Assembly (NCBI RefSeq): GCF_001039005.1
Contig: NZ_LDWR01000018.1
Location: forward strand, 124,001-188,000
From: Burkholderia cepacia
GTDB taxonomy: Bacteria > Pseudomonadota > Gammaproteobacteria > Burkholderiales > Burkholderiaceae
Length of the DNA: 64,000 bases
Direction of reading: 5' to 3'
The position numbers and the translations under genes are program-made. Positions 26,933 through 34,993 of the stretch are shown piece after piece (position 1 is the stretch's first letter; every line of letters begins with the position of its first letter). Under the pieces are notes generated by a model. It did not search any database, was not told where the DNA came from, and was given only the letters and a program-made list of their open reading frames with translations.

Positions 26933-27027
26933 GCCACGCGATGCGGTGACGGGCGACGGGCGGCCGGCCGCCGCCAGCCGCACATGACGGGAAATAGGGG
27001 CGAATGTGCGCAGCGGCCGACGCGCGG

Positions 27028-27171
27028 CTAGACCGGGTCTTTGCTCGGCGGTCCGTCCGGTTGTTGCGGGTTGTCGTGGTGATGACCCGGCGGCGACGAC
27101 AGCGGGTCGTCTTCCGGATCGCGGTTCGGGTCGGCCGGTGGCTCGGGCGTCGGGGTCGTGTGATCGGTCAT
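27028..27171 (-). CDS. Small Pro/Asp-rich hypothetical protein (47 aa)
   Basis: Starts MTDHTTPTPE and is made mostly of Pro, Asp and His with no hydrophobic segment, so it is probably disordered. No known family and only a weak ribosome-binding site. Codon usage is not distinctive. It is between the end of the polyol operon and the MocA-like gene. Plausible but unproven gene. Confidence 0.4.
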   Translation of the reverse strand: MTDHTTPTPEPPADPNRDPEDDPLSSPPGHHHDNPQQPDGPPSKDPV

Positions 27172-27332
27172 GGAGAACTCGCGCAGTGCGTGACGGCGGC
27201 GGCGCGGCAGGTGCGCCTCGTCTCCGTTATAGGCAATCGAACGTGCGTTTGCAGCGGGATTCTTGCGGCGGGGTATCGATCGTCGAACGGGTTCGTCTAC
27301 CGCAATGCGTTGTGTGGTCCGCGCGATCGCGG

Positions 27333-27917
27333 TCAGCGCAGATCCGCCGGCGTATCGACGTCGCGCAGGATGCCGGGATCGTCGACGTCCAGCAGTTTCA
27401 CCGGCGCGCTCGCGAACAGCATGCGGGCGCCGGTATCGCCGTCGAGCGCGGCCAGTGCGTCGTAGTGGTGCGCGGCGAAGCCGACCGGATGACCGCGCAC
27501 GCCGCGATGGGCGGGGGCGATGATCGATGCGCCGTCCGTATCGAGCGCGCGCGTCACCGCTTCGTAGGTCGAAGCCGCGATCCACGGCATGTCGCCGAGC
27601 GCGACGAGCCAGCCGGTCGCGTCGGCGGTCGCGCGCACGCCGGCCGCGAGGGTCGCGCCCATGCCGCGCTCGGTGTCGGGTGCGTAGACGACCTGGCAGC
27701 CGGCTTCGTTCAGCAGAATCGCGAGTTTTTCGGCGCCGGGACGCACGATCGCGATCACGTCGGCCGTGGCCGCCGCGAGATGGCGGGCGGCCGCGACCGC
27801 AACCGGTGTGCCGTCTGGCAGCAGCGCGAGCAACTTGCTGTGCAGGCCGCTCGGGTCGAAGCGTTGACCAAGGCCGCCGGCGAGCAGGACGCCGGTGGCG
27901 AGTGACGCATAGGGCAT
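27333..27917 (-). CDS. MocA/MobA-like nucleotidyltransferase
   Basis: NTP-transferase domain protein of the molybdenum-cofactor cytidylyltransferase type, 194 aa. The nucleotide-binding signature LLAGGLGQRF (about residues 11-20) followed by SKLL, and the metal-binding LGDMPW motif near residue 108, are clear; GHPVGFAAHHYDAL follows as in MocA. Such enzymes attach CMP or GMP to molybdopterin for molybdenum hydroxylases. No xanthine or aldehyde dehydrogenase genes are in view, so the partner enzyme must be elsewhere. It stands alone on the minus strand. Confidence 0.85.
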   Translation of the reverse strand: MPYASLATGVLLAGGLGQRFDPSGLHSKLLALLPDGTPVAVAAARHLAAATADVIAIVRPGAEKLAILLNEAGCQVVYAPDTERGMGATLAAGVRATADATGWLVALGDMPWIAASTYEAVTRALDTDGASIIAPAHRGVRGHPVGFAAHHYDALAALDGDTGARMLFASAPVKLLDVDDPGILRDVDTPADLR

Positions 27918-28019
27918 CGGCGCGGGGGGAGTGAGACAGGTGCTGCGATTGTGCGGGACCGGGCGGGGATCGGCAAGTGAGGATGTTACCGAGTCGCGCC
28001 CGTCAGATCGGAAATACCG

Positions 28020-28739
28020 TCATCGCGAACCTTCGTCGAGCATGCTTTCCTCGACGGGGCCGTAAATCGCGTGGGATTCACGCTGCATGACGGCCCAATA
28101 GCGGTCGCCGAACGACCAGTGCCACCATTCCGACGGGTAATTCGTGAAGCCGGCGCTCGTCAGCGCGTCGATCAGCATCTGGCGGTTACGTGCGGCCGCG
28201 CGGCTGATGAATGCGTTGTGCGTGTAGCACGCGCCGGACGATTCCTGGTTGGTGGCGTTCATGATGCTGCCCATGTCGGCTTCGATGCCGTCCGCCGATA
28301 TCAGCGTGAGGTCGACGGCAGCGCCGGTCGGATGCGCGGCGACTTCCGGCGGGGCGACGTAGCGGCTCGCGAGTTCGTACAGCGTTTCGTCGGACGGCAG
28401 CGGATTCAGTGTGTCGCGCAGTTCGGCGAGATGGTCGGCGAAGTATTCGCGCTGGAGCGCGAGCGGGCGATAGCCTTCCTTGACGTAAAGGCGCAGCCCG
28501 GCGGGCAGCGCGGGCGCGGCGACGACCAGCCGTTCGGCGATACCGCGGCGTACCTTCAGGAAATGCGGGCTCGGGTTCGAAACGACGCTGCGCGAGAGGT
28601 CGACGGCGATGCGCTCGTCAAAGGTAGCGAGATCGACAAACCCTTCATGCGACTCCATCAGGGCGATCGACCGGACAACGGGATCGGAGAGCGATATCAC
28701 GATAGCGGGTGAGGTGGCGCGATGACGGTTGCGGGTCAC
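28020..28739 (-). CDS. D-alanyl-D-alanine dipeptidase (VanX/DdpX-like)
   Basis: M15 family zinc metallopeptidase of 239 aa. Motifs: EGYRP, HPTGAAVDLTL (zinc His and Asp), and EWWHWSFGDRYWA containing the catalytic Glu and third zinc ligand. No signal peptide is seen, so it is likely cytoplasmic, hydrolysing free D-Ala-D-Ala for recycling of cell-wall peptides, as E. coli DdpX. It is not next to vanA/vanH-type genes, so it does not indicate glycopeptide resistance. The upstream 120 bp to the toxin gene hold nothing convincing. Confidence 0.9.
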   Translation of the reverse strand: MTRNRHRATSPAIVISLSDPVVRSIALMESHEGFVDLATFDERIAVDLSRSVVSNPSPHFLKVRRGIAERLVVAAPALPAGLRLYVKEGYRPLALQREYFADHLAELRDTLNPLPSDETLYELASRYVAPPEVAAHPTGAAVDLTLISADGIEADMGSIMNATNQESSGACYTHNAFISRAAARNRQMLIDALTSAGFTNYPSEWWHWSFGDRYWAVMQRESHAIYGPVEESMLDEGSR

Positions 28740-28862
28740 GAGCCGGCGGGCGGGGTGTTGCGCCGCGCCTGGCCGTCCGTGGTCGTTTTGGCCAGACGAA
28801 TCGCCAATATGCCAGAGTCCGGCGGCGGAGGTGTCGCGGTTGGTCCTGCGGGCGGGCGAGGC

Positions 28863-29258
28863 TTACCAGAGCGTCTTCACGTGCGCATAAGCGCGGATTT
28901 TTTCGTCGCGGGTGACGAGTGGTGCGCCGAGCCGCCGCGCGGTGGCGACGATCATGCGGTCGGCCGGATCCTTGTGGAACGCGCCGGGCAGGGCGGTGGA
29001 TTTCGCGGCGATGTCGGCGTCGACGGGCACGAAGCGCATGCCGTCGATCTGCGCGACCGTGGCGAGCCATGCGTCGACATCCATCGACAGGGCGAGGCGA
29101 TCGTTGCGCACCAGCATCGCAATCTCCCACGCCGAGATCGCGGACGCGGCGAGCGCGCCTTCACTGCGCGCGCGATCGATCGCGGTTCGCGCTTTCTTGC
29201 TGAGCGAAGGATCGCCCGCCACCCACCACACCAATGCATGCGTATCCAGCACGATCAC
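28863..29258 (-). CDS. PIN-domain toxin (VapC family)
   Basis: Putative Mg-dependent ribonuclease of a type II toxin-antitoxin pair, 131 aa. The acidic active-site residues of the PIN domain are present: D5 in VLDTHAL, Glu in SAWEIA, Asp in HKDPADRMI and the TRDE near the C-terminus. The GTG at 29258 is preferred to the upstream TTG at 29273, because it overlaps the antitoxin stop (GTGA) and is preceded by GGGAGG. Overlap with the antitoxin gene is typical. Confidence 0.88.
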   Translation of the reverse strand: MIVLDTHALVWWVAGDPSLSKKARTAIDRARSEGALAASAISAWEIAMLVRNDRLALSMDVDAWLATVAQIDGMRFVPVDADIAAKSTALPGAFHKDPADRMIVATARRLGAPLVTRDEKIRAYAHVKTLW

Positions 29259-29494
29259 CGCGACGCCTCCCAATCATCTTCCGCAATCGGATCGAGAGGA
29301 TTGTCGTAGCGCATGACCGAGCCGCGCAATATGTCCAACGGCTGAGCTTCGCGTGCGTGATACGGCCGGATCTCGAGCGTCGGTTTGCCGTGATCGGTGA
29401 CGATCAGGCTTTCGCCCGACGACTCGACGAGCCGGAAGTATTCGAGTGCGCGAGCCTTGAACTCGGATTTCGAAACGGGAGCGTGCGGCATCAT
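29255..29494 (-). CDS. Phd/YefM-family antitoxin
   Basis: 79-aa DNA-binding antitoxin: KSEFKARALEYFRLVE followed by SLIVTDHGKPTLEIRPY is the characteristic Phd N-terminal fold. It is first in a two-gene operon with the PIN toxin (GTGA overlap). It presumably neutralises the toxin with its C-terminal tail and represses its own promoter, located upstream of 29494. Confidence 0.88.
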   Translation of the reverse strand: MMPHAPVSKSEFKARALEYFRLVESSGESLIVTDHGKPTLEIRPYHAREAQPLDILRGSVMRYDNPLDPIAEDDWEASR

Positions 29495-29699
29495 GATATG
29501 GACCTGGTCATGTGACGATGGTCATTTTATGGCAGTGCGGCGGAGCGAGGCAAGTCGCGAAGGTCACGCGTGACCAGACGCATGCAAAACGCGACAGGGC
29601 GCGTCGATGTCGAGGGCCGGAAGACGCTGTCTGCCTTGCTCGCGTGCTTGCCGTGATCTAGATTTTTTCTATCAGGGTTCTCAGGCGGGAGGGACTGCC

Positions 29700-30122
29700 A
29701 TGGAACTGAGCGTAGAACGTGTCGATGTCTGGGCGGCAACCATCGACGACAAGCCGGGCGGCCTCGCGACAGTATTGGGCGCTCTGCGGACTGCCGGCGC
29801 GGACTTGCAATTCATCGTCGCACGCCGCACATCGGAGGTGCCGGGCAAGGGTGTTGTATTTGTCGCGCCACTGCAGGGAGACGCGGTGATTCGCACGGCC
29901 ACGCAGGTGGGGTTCAGCGTCACCCCGAGCGTTCACTCCGTCCGCGTAATGGGTCTGGATCAAATGGGCATCATCGGGCAACTGACCCAGATGCTCGCGG
30001 AAGGCGCGATCAATCTTCGTGGCGTTTCGGCCGCCGTACTGGGTTCCCAGTTCATTGCCTATTTCGCGGTCGATTCGGTGGACGATGCGGACAAGGCGGT
30101 CGATATCCTGCAGCGGGCATAA
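29700..30122 (+). CDS. Tandem ACT-domain protein (140 aa)
   Basis: Two ACT-like ligand-binding repeats: the first (1-70) starts VDVWAATIDDKPGGLATVLGALRTAG, recognisable in pieces (DKPGGLATVL), the second (72-140) starts VRVMGLDQMGIIGQLTQML and ends DKAVDILQ. ACT domains bind amino acids and regulate metabolic enzymes; stand-alone tandem ACT proteins are of largely unknown function. Strong ribosome-binding site GGGAGG. It is an isolated gene, with iron-uptake genes converging from the other side. Confidence 0.82.
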   Translation: MELSVERVDVWAATIDDKPGGLATVLGALRTAGADLQFIVARRTSEVPGKGVVFVAPLQGDAVIRTATQVGFSVTPSVHSVRVMGLDQMGIIGQLTQMLAEGAINLRGVSAAVLGSQFIAYFAVDSVDDADKAVDILQRA

Positions 30123-30202
30123 GGCGGCTGCGTTGGACGGTGGACTGGTTGTGGCCGGAGGGGGGCTCGCGTTTCAGGACGTTGCGGTGCCCCCTATATG
30201 GC

Positions 30203-30886
30203 TCAGGTATCCGCCCACCGTCTCAGCAGGTTGTGATAGATCCCGGTAAGCGCGATCACGCCCGGGTCGCGCCCACCTTTGTCCGCAGAAAGCGCCTGAA
30301 TCTGCGTATCGAGCTGGAACAGCAGCGTGCGATCGGCATCGTCGCGCACCATGCTTTGAATCCAGAAGAATGAAGCGACGCGCTCGCCGCGCGTCACGGG
30401 CGTCACGTGATGCAGGCTCGACGCCGGATACAGCACGAGATCGCCTGCCGGCAGCTTGGCGCGATGCACGCCGTACGTATCCTCGACACACAGCTCGCCG
30501 CCGTCGTACGCATCGGGTTCCTCGAGAAACAGCGTCGCCGACAGATCGCTGCGCACGCGGAAATCCGTGCCGCGCAGCAGCCGGATCGCGTTGTCGACAT
30601 GCGTGCCGAACGTCTCGCCGCCTTCATAGCGATTGAACAGCGGCGGAAACACCTTGAGCGGCAGCGCCGCGGAGAAGAACAGCGGATGGCGCGCGAGCGC
30701 ATCCTGGATCGCGTCGCCAACCGCGCGCGCCGCCGGCGAGCCTTCCGGCAATTGCCGGTTGCGTTTCGCGAGCGCCGACTGCGCGCCGGACGTTGCATTG
30801 CCGTCGACCCATTCGGCCGCATCGAGCACGTCGCGGCATTGCGCGACCTGCGTCTTGGTCAGTACGCCGGGGATATGAAGCATCAT
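30203..30886 (-). CDS. piuC: PKHD-type Fe(II)/2-oxoglutarate hydroxylase, PiuC-like
   Basis: 227 aa. The iron-binding residues are H96 and D98 (THVDN) and a histidine in LHHVTP near 160, with the 2-oxoglutarate Arg in TRGERVA. The N-terminus MMLHIPGVL and general length match PiuC/YbiX. It is the last gene of a three-gene iron-uptake operon (TonB receptor, Sel1-like protein, PiuC), as in Pseudomonas piuA-piuC and E. coli fiu-ybiX. Its start overlaps the stop of the Sel1 gene (ATGA). Physiological substrate unknown; co-occurrence with catecholate receptors is well known. Confidence 0.93.
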   Translation of the reverse strand: MMLHIPGVLTKTQVAQCRDVLDAAEWVDGNATSGAQSALAKRNRQLPEGSPAARAVGDAIQDALARHPLFFSAALPLKVFPPLFNRYEGGETFGTHVDNAIRLLRGTDFRVRSDLSATLFLEEPDAYDGGELCVEDTYGVHRAKLPAGDLVLYPASSLHHVTPVTRGERVASFFWIQSMVRDDADRTLLFQLDTQIQALSADKGGRDPGVIALTGIYHNLLRRWADT

Positions 30887-31638
30887 GTTGCGGATTCCAT
30901 AACGTGCGGCGCCAGTTGCATCGCCGCCGCACGAAATGCGTCGAGCGGCGACGATGCGAGATACGCGCGCATCTTCGCGATGAACGCGGGTGTCGCGGTG
31001 GCCGGCACGCGTGCCAGCCACGTGAGCGCTTCGTCGATCTGCCCGCGCTCGCCGAGTAGCCGCGCAAGGTTGAACTGGCCGCGGAAGTCGCCGGCAACGG
31101 CGGCGCGGCGATAGTGGTCGAACGCGGCGTCGGTGTCGACCGGCACGACCCAGCCGTCCTCGTAGAATCCGCCGATCAGGTTGATCGATTTCGCGTGACC
31201 GAGCGCGGCCGCGCGGCGGAACCAGTCGAGCGCGTCGGTGCGGTTCTCGTCGACACCGTTGCCGAGCGCGAGTGCCGTCGCGTAGTTGTACATGCCCCAG
31301 TCGAGCCCGGCCTGCGCGGCGAGCCGGTACCAGTACACGGCGACCGGCGCGCACGCGGCCGTGCCCCAGCCGAACTCGTAGCAGCGGCCGAGCATGTTCA
31401 TCGCCATCGGATGACCGGCCCGCGCGGCGTGCCGGAACCAGTTGAACGCGGCAGCCGGATCGCGTGCCACGCCATGCCCGTCGAGCAGGTACTGCCCGTA
31501 GACGGCCTGCGCATCGACGATGCCGTTATCGGCCGCCGCCGCGACCCACGCGGCGGCGCGCTCGGGCGGCCCGGCCAGGATGTCGGCGAACTCGCGCGGC
31601 GATACCGACGCGAGCGCCTTCAGCGATACGGCCTCCAT
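30883..31638 (-). CDS. Sel1-repeat (TPR-like) protein of the iron-uptake operon
   Basis: 251 aa, formed largely of Sel1-type helical repeats: [35 protein letters not shown], seen as [12 protein letters not shown], and further ones such as GRCYEFGWG and [18 protein letters not shown]. It has no signal peptide. It is sandwiched between the TonB receptor gene (3 bp from its stop) and piuC (ATGA overlap), so the three are co-transcribed. Sel1-like proteins next to piuC are a known arrangement; the role is probably protein-protein interaction, details unknown. Confidence 0.9.
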   Translation of the reverse strand: MEAVSLKALASVSPREFADILAGPPERAAAWVAAAADNGIVDAQAVYGQYLLDGHGVARDPAAAFNWFRHAARAGHPMAMNMLGRCYEFGWGTAACAPVAVYWYRLAAQAGLDWGMYNYATALALGNGVDENRTDALDWFRRAAALGHAKSINLIGGFYEDGWVVPVDTDAAFDHYRRAAVAGDFRGQFNLARLLGERGQIDEALTWLARVPATATPAFIAKMRAYLASSPLDAFRAAAMQLAPHVMESAT

Positions 31639-31641
31639 CGA

Positions 31642-33885
31642 TCAGTAGCGCGCGTTCAGCGTGACGAACGCCGAGCGGCCCGGTGCGATCGACGCGTAGT
31701 GCGCCGGATACGCCTGATCGAAGTACGTGCGGTTGAACAGGTTGTTCACGTTCAGCTGCAGGTCGAGCTTCTTGTTGATCCGGTATTGCGCCATTGCATC
31801 GAAGCGCCAGTACGACGGCACGGCGCGCAGGTTCGCGGGATCACCGAACACTTCCGACATGTAGAACGCGCCGCCGCCGACCGTGAACTTCGGCGTCACG
31901 TCGTAGTTCGACCACATCGTGAGGCTGTGCTTCGGCGTGTTCGGGAAGCGGTTGCCGTCGTTCGCGCTGTCCTTGCCGTTGTCGCGCAGCGCGCTCTTCA
32001 TGTACGTGTAGCCGCCGAACACTTGCCACTGCTTCGTGATCTGGCCGGCGACGCCGAGCTCGAGGCCCTGCACGCGCTTGTTGCCGACCATCGCGTACTG
32101 GTTGTTCGGCAGCGTCACGCGCGCGTTCGTCGTATCGATCTGGAACAACGCGGCGGTCAGCGACAGCTTGTCGTTCAGCACGTTCCACTTCGTGCCGAGC
32201 TCGATGCTGCGGTTCTTCTCCGGCGACAACTGATCGGCGTTCGGACCGACGCCGCCGCGGCCCGGCGTGAGCGACTGCGTTTCGCTGCCTTCGCCGAGCA
32301 TCATGCCGGCCGGCGTCGACGACGTTGCATACGACGCGTAGATGCTGCCGTTCTGCGCGGGTTTGAACACGAGGCCGGCCTGCCAGTTCACGAGCGTGTC
32401 GTCGCGCGTATAGGTCTTGCCGCCGTTCGCCTTGGTGTCGGTGAAGCGGGTCGAGTAGTCGTCGACGCGCACGCCGGCATTGACCTGCCAGCGCGGCGTG
32501 ATCTCGATCGTGTCGAAGCCGTAGATCGATTTCGTCGTGGTGCGTGCATGCGCGTAGTCGTTGGCGCGCGTGATCGAGCCGGCCCACGGGTCGTTCGGGT
32601 TCGGCGACCACAGGCTCGTGCAGTTGTAGCCCGACGCCGCGCCGATGCCTTTCTGGCAGACCTTGCCGTTATCCGTGGCGACGTTGTACGTATCGCGCTT
32701 GCCCCATTCGCGCGTCAGCTCGATGCCGGTCGTGAAGCTGTGCTTGAACGGGCCGGTGCGGAACTCGCCGAACAGCTCGGTCAGGTTCGCGAGGCTGTTG
32801 ATCGAGCTGTTGCGGTTGTTGTTGCGGCGCCAGACCTTGCCGTTGACCACGTTGCCCTGGCTGTCGTCCGGCTGCGTCCAGATGTAGTCCTGCGTCGATT
32901 CCGTGTAGCGCGTGGTGTTGCGGACCGTCAGCGACGACGTGATGTCGTGTTCGATCTTGATCGTGCTGATGTCCGACGTGGTCTTGCGGAAATCGCGGTC
33001 GATCAGCCCGTAGAAGTTGTGTCGATCGACGGGTGCCGGATAGATCGTGCCGACGTTCGCGGGCTTGTTCGACGTCGTGTAGAAGTACGGGATGCCGCCG
33101 TCGGGCATGTCGTCCGTCGACAGGTGGTAGTAGCTCGCGGTCACGCGCGTCGACGTGCCGAGGCCGAATGCGATCGACGGTGCGACGCCCCAGCGCTCGT
33201 TGTTGACGGCGTCGCGGCCGGCGACGTCGTTGTTGTGGCTCATCAGGTTCAGGCGGAACGCGGCGTGATCGGCGAACTGCCAGTTGCCGTCGGCCGTGAA
33301 GCGGCGATAGCGGTCGGTGCCGAGGCCCGCGCTCGCGCTGGCCGACGTGCCGAGGTGCGGCGCCTTCGTGATCAGGTTGATGCTGCCGCCCGCGCCGCCG
33401 CGGCCGCCGTATGCGCCGTCGGAACCCTTGGTGATCTCGATGCGCTCGGTGTTGAAGATCTCGCGCGTCGTGGCGCCCGTGTCGCGCATGCCGTCGACGA
33501 ACATGCTGCCTTGCGTGTCGTAGCCGCGGATGAACGGACGGTCGCCGAGCGGGTTGCCGCCTTCGCCGGCGCCGAACGTGATGCCGGGCACGGTGCGCAG
33601 CGCTTCGGTCAGCGTCGACGCGCCGCTGTTCCGGATCAGTTCCTGCGGGATCACGGTGACGGACTTCGGCGTGTCGACGAGCGGCGCGGTGAATTTCGCG
33701 GAAGCGGAAAAGTCGGCCTTGTAGCTGTGCTCGGTCTTGCCCTGGATCTCGATCGGCGCGAGATGGCCTTCGGTGCTGGACGGGGCCGAAGGCGGCGTGC
33801 CGTCGGCGAAAGCGGGGCTCGCGGCGAGCACGCTGCACAGGGTGGTGAATTTACCGAGCTTCAACTCGTCGGGACGGGACTTCAT
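31642..33885 (-). CDS. TonB-dependent catecholate siderophore receptor (Fiu/PiuA-like)
   Basis: Outer-membrane iron-siderophore receptor of 747 aa. N-terminal export signal (CSVLAASPAFA), plug domain with VDTPKSVTVIPQELI, TLTEALRTVPGITFGAGEGGNP and RGYDTQGSMFVDGMRD, followed by a beta-barrel ending in the C-terminal aromatic (LNARY). First gene of the receptor-Sel1-piuC operon. The start at 33885 is not certain; a start at 33942 would add 19 residues. A partly palindromic Fur-like sequence lies upstream. Probably transports catecholate iron complexes and would be a route for siderophore-antibiotic entry in family members. Confidence 0.95.
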   Translation of the reverse strand: MKSRPDELKLGKFTTLCSVLAASPAFADGTPPSAPSSTEGHLAPIEIQGKTEHSYKADFSASAKFTAPLVDTPKSVTVIPQELIRNSGASTLTEALRTVPGITFGAGEGGNPLGDRPFIRGYDTQGSMFVDGMRDTGATTREIFNTERIEITKGSDGAYGGRGGAGGSINLITKAPHLGTSASASAGLGTDRYRRFTADGNWQFADHAAFRLNLMSHNNDVAGRDAVNNERWGVAPSIAFGLGTSTRVTASYYHLSTDDMPDGGIPYFYTTSNKPANVGTIYPAPVDRHNFYGLIDRDFRKTTSDISTIKIEHDITSSLTVRNTTRYTESTQDYIWTQPDDSQGNVVNGKVWRRNNNRNSSINSLANLTELFGEFRTGPFKHSFTTGIELTREWGKRDTYNVATDNGKVCQKGIGAASGYNCTSLWSPNPNDPWAGSITRANDYAHARTTTKSIYGFDTIEITPRWQVNAGVRVDDYSTRFTDTKANGGKTYTRDDTLVNWQAGLVFKPAQNGSIYASYATSSTPAGMMLGEGSETQSLTPGRGGVGPNADQLSPEKNRSIELGTKWNVLNDKLSLTAALFQIDTTNARVTLPNNQYAMVGNKRVQGLELGVAGQITKQWQVFGGYTYMKSALRDNGKDSANDGNRFPNTPKHSLTMWSNYDVTPKFTVGGGAFYMSEVFGDPANLRAVPSYWRFDAMAQYRINKKLDLQLNVNNLFNRTYFDQAYPAHYASIAPGRSAFVTLNARY

Positions 33886-33998
33886 GGTGCGCTTCGACCT
33901 CGCGATGTGGCCCCGGGAGCGGTGCGCTGCGGAAATGTGCATGCCGCCGGGAATTATTACGATTTGTTTTCAGGCGGCATTCTATGTAATTTTCCGTT

Positions 33999-34017
33999 AA
34001 ATGAGAAGCGTTCTTGT
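33999..34017. promoter_or_regulatory. Candidate Fur box upstream of the TonB receptor
   Basis: AATGAGAAGCGTTCTTGTT shows partial dyad symmetry (ATGAGAA and TTCTTGT around GCG) resembling Fur 7-1-7 sites, at 114-132 bp upstream of the receptor start in an A/T-rich stretch. Iron repression is expected for this operon. The match is imperfect. Confidence 0.4.
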
Positions 34018-34205
34018 TTGTATTTGTAAGGGGATTGTTGACGAATGTTGCGGGGTGGTTAGGCGTGGTTGAGGGGCGGGAAATGGCCGATTGGCCGAGT
34101 GTGACGAGATCTTCGAGCGAGGTAGATTGATTGTGTCGCGAGGCAATCCATGTGACTGCAAAATGCCAGGATGACTGCATCGAAAGCATTTTGAAGGAAT
34201 GCATC

Positions 34206-34445
34206 ATGCCTGTGATTACCGTTCGAAATTTGCCGGACGAAGTGCATCGTGCCCTTCGGATCCGCGCGGCCCAGCACGGGCGCAGCACCGAAGCCGAAGT
34301 GCGCGACATCCTCGAACAGGCCGTTCTGCCAGGCGGGCGGCTCAAGCTGGGAACGATGCTGGCGGAAATCGGGCGGGCGGCAGGCGGCGTCGATTTCGAC
34401 GTCGAGCGCGACACGATGCCAACCAATCCGATGAGCTTCGAATGA
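34206..34445 (+). CDS. FitA-like ribbon-helix-helix antitoxin
   Basis: 79 aa. N-terminal segment PVITVRNLPDEVHRALRIRAAQHGRSTEAEVR is the Arc/FitA-type RHH DNA-binding fold (recognisable as NLPDEVHRALR). The tail after residue 50 would bind the toxin. Starts after AAGGA; the stop overlaps the toxin start by ATGA. First gene of a second toxin-antitoxin pair, about 4.7 kb from the first. Confidence 0.9.
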   Translation: MPVITVRNLPDEVHRALRIRAAQHGRSTEAEVRDILEQAVLPGGRLKLGTMLAEIGRAAGGVDFDVERDTMPTNPMSFE

Positions 34446-34861
34446 TCCTTGTTGATACGAATGTCATTGCCGAGCCGCTGCGGCGCGAGCCGAGCGCCGC
34501 CGTGATCGCGTGGCTCGATGCCCAGAACGCCGAGACGCTGTTTCTAGCGGCGATCAGCCTCGCCGAAATACGATTCAGCGTTGCGGCGTTACCGGAAGGG
34601 CGAAGGCGGGACCAGCTGCATCAGAGCATCGAGCAGCGCGTGCTGCCATTATTTCGAGGCCGGATCCTGCCATTCGACGATGCTGCGAGCAAAGCATATG
34701 CGAGCCTTCGAGCGCGCGCTCGTGCCGCCGGTACCGCGATCGCACCTTCCGACGGTTTTATCGCTGCCACGGCCGAGTCAAGCGGCCTGATCGTAGCTAC
34801 GCGCGACGTCACACCGTTCGAGGCGATGGGGGTTCGCGTGATCGACCCGTGGGCGTGTTAG
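34442..34861 (+). CDS. FitB/VapC-like PIN-domain toxin
   Basis: 139 aa with the PIN acidic residues: D5 in LVDTNVI, Glu in SLAEIRF, Asp in SDGFIAA and ATRDVTPF near the C-terminus. ATGA overlap with the antitoxin. Predicted ribonuclease that is held inactive by the FitA-like partner. Followed by a bidirectional terminator. Confidence 0.92.
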   Translation: MILVDTNVIAEPLRREPSAAVIAWLDAQNAETLFLAAISLAEIRFSVAALPEGRRRDQLHQSIEQRVLPLFRGRILPFDDAASKAYASLRARARAAGTAIAPSDGFIAATAESSGLIVATRDVTPFEAMGVRVIDPWAC

Positions 34862-34898
34862 TTTCCGGTTGCGGGCCCCACCGGCTGCGCCGCAATTG

Positions 34899-34928
34899 AA
34901 AAACGCGCCGTGCGATGCGGCGCGTTTT
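34899..34928. terminator. Bidirectional rho-independent terminator
   Basis: AAAAACGCGCCG, loop, CGGCGCGTTTT: strong G/C stem with A-run before and T-run after. It lies between the convergent toxin (+) and aspartate carbamoyltransferase (-) genes and can serve both. Confidence 0.85.
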
Positions 34929-34993
34929 GTTTCAGGCAAGCTCGCCCGCCAATCTGAAACGATGGCAGGCGAGCGCGATACCTTCGGTGCGGC

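Noticed and set aside
28020..28739. Vancomycin resistance determinant
   Set aside because: VanX-like enzyme without vanA or vanH neighbours; DdpX-type housekeeping or peptide recycling is more likely.
31114..34029. Plus-strand ORF of about 970 codons over the iron-uptake genes
   Set aside because: Antisense of the TonB receptor and Sel1 genes, with repetitive Arg/Val/Ala composition and no domain.
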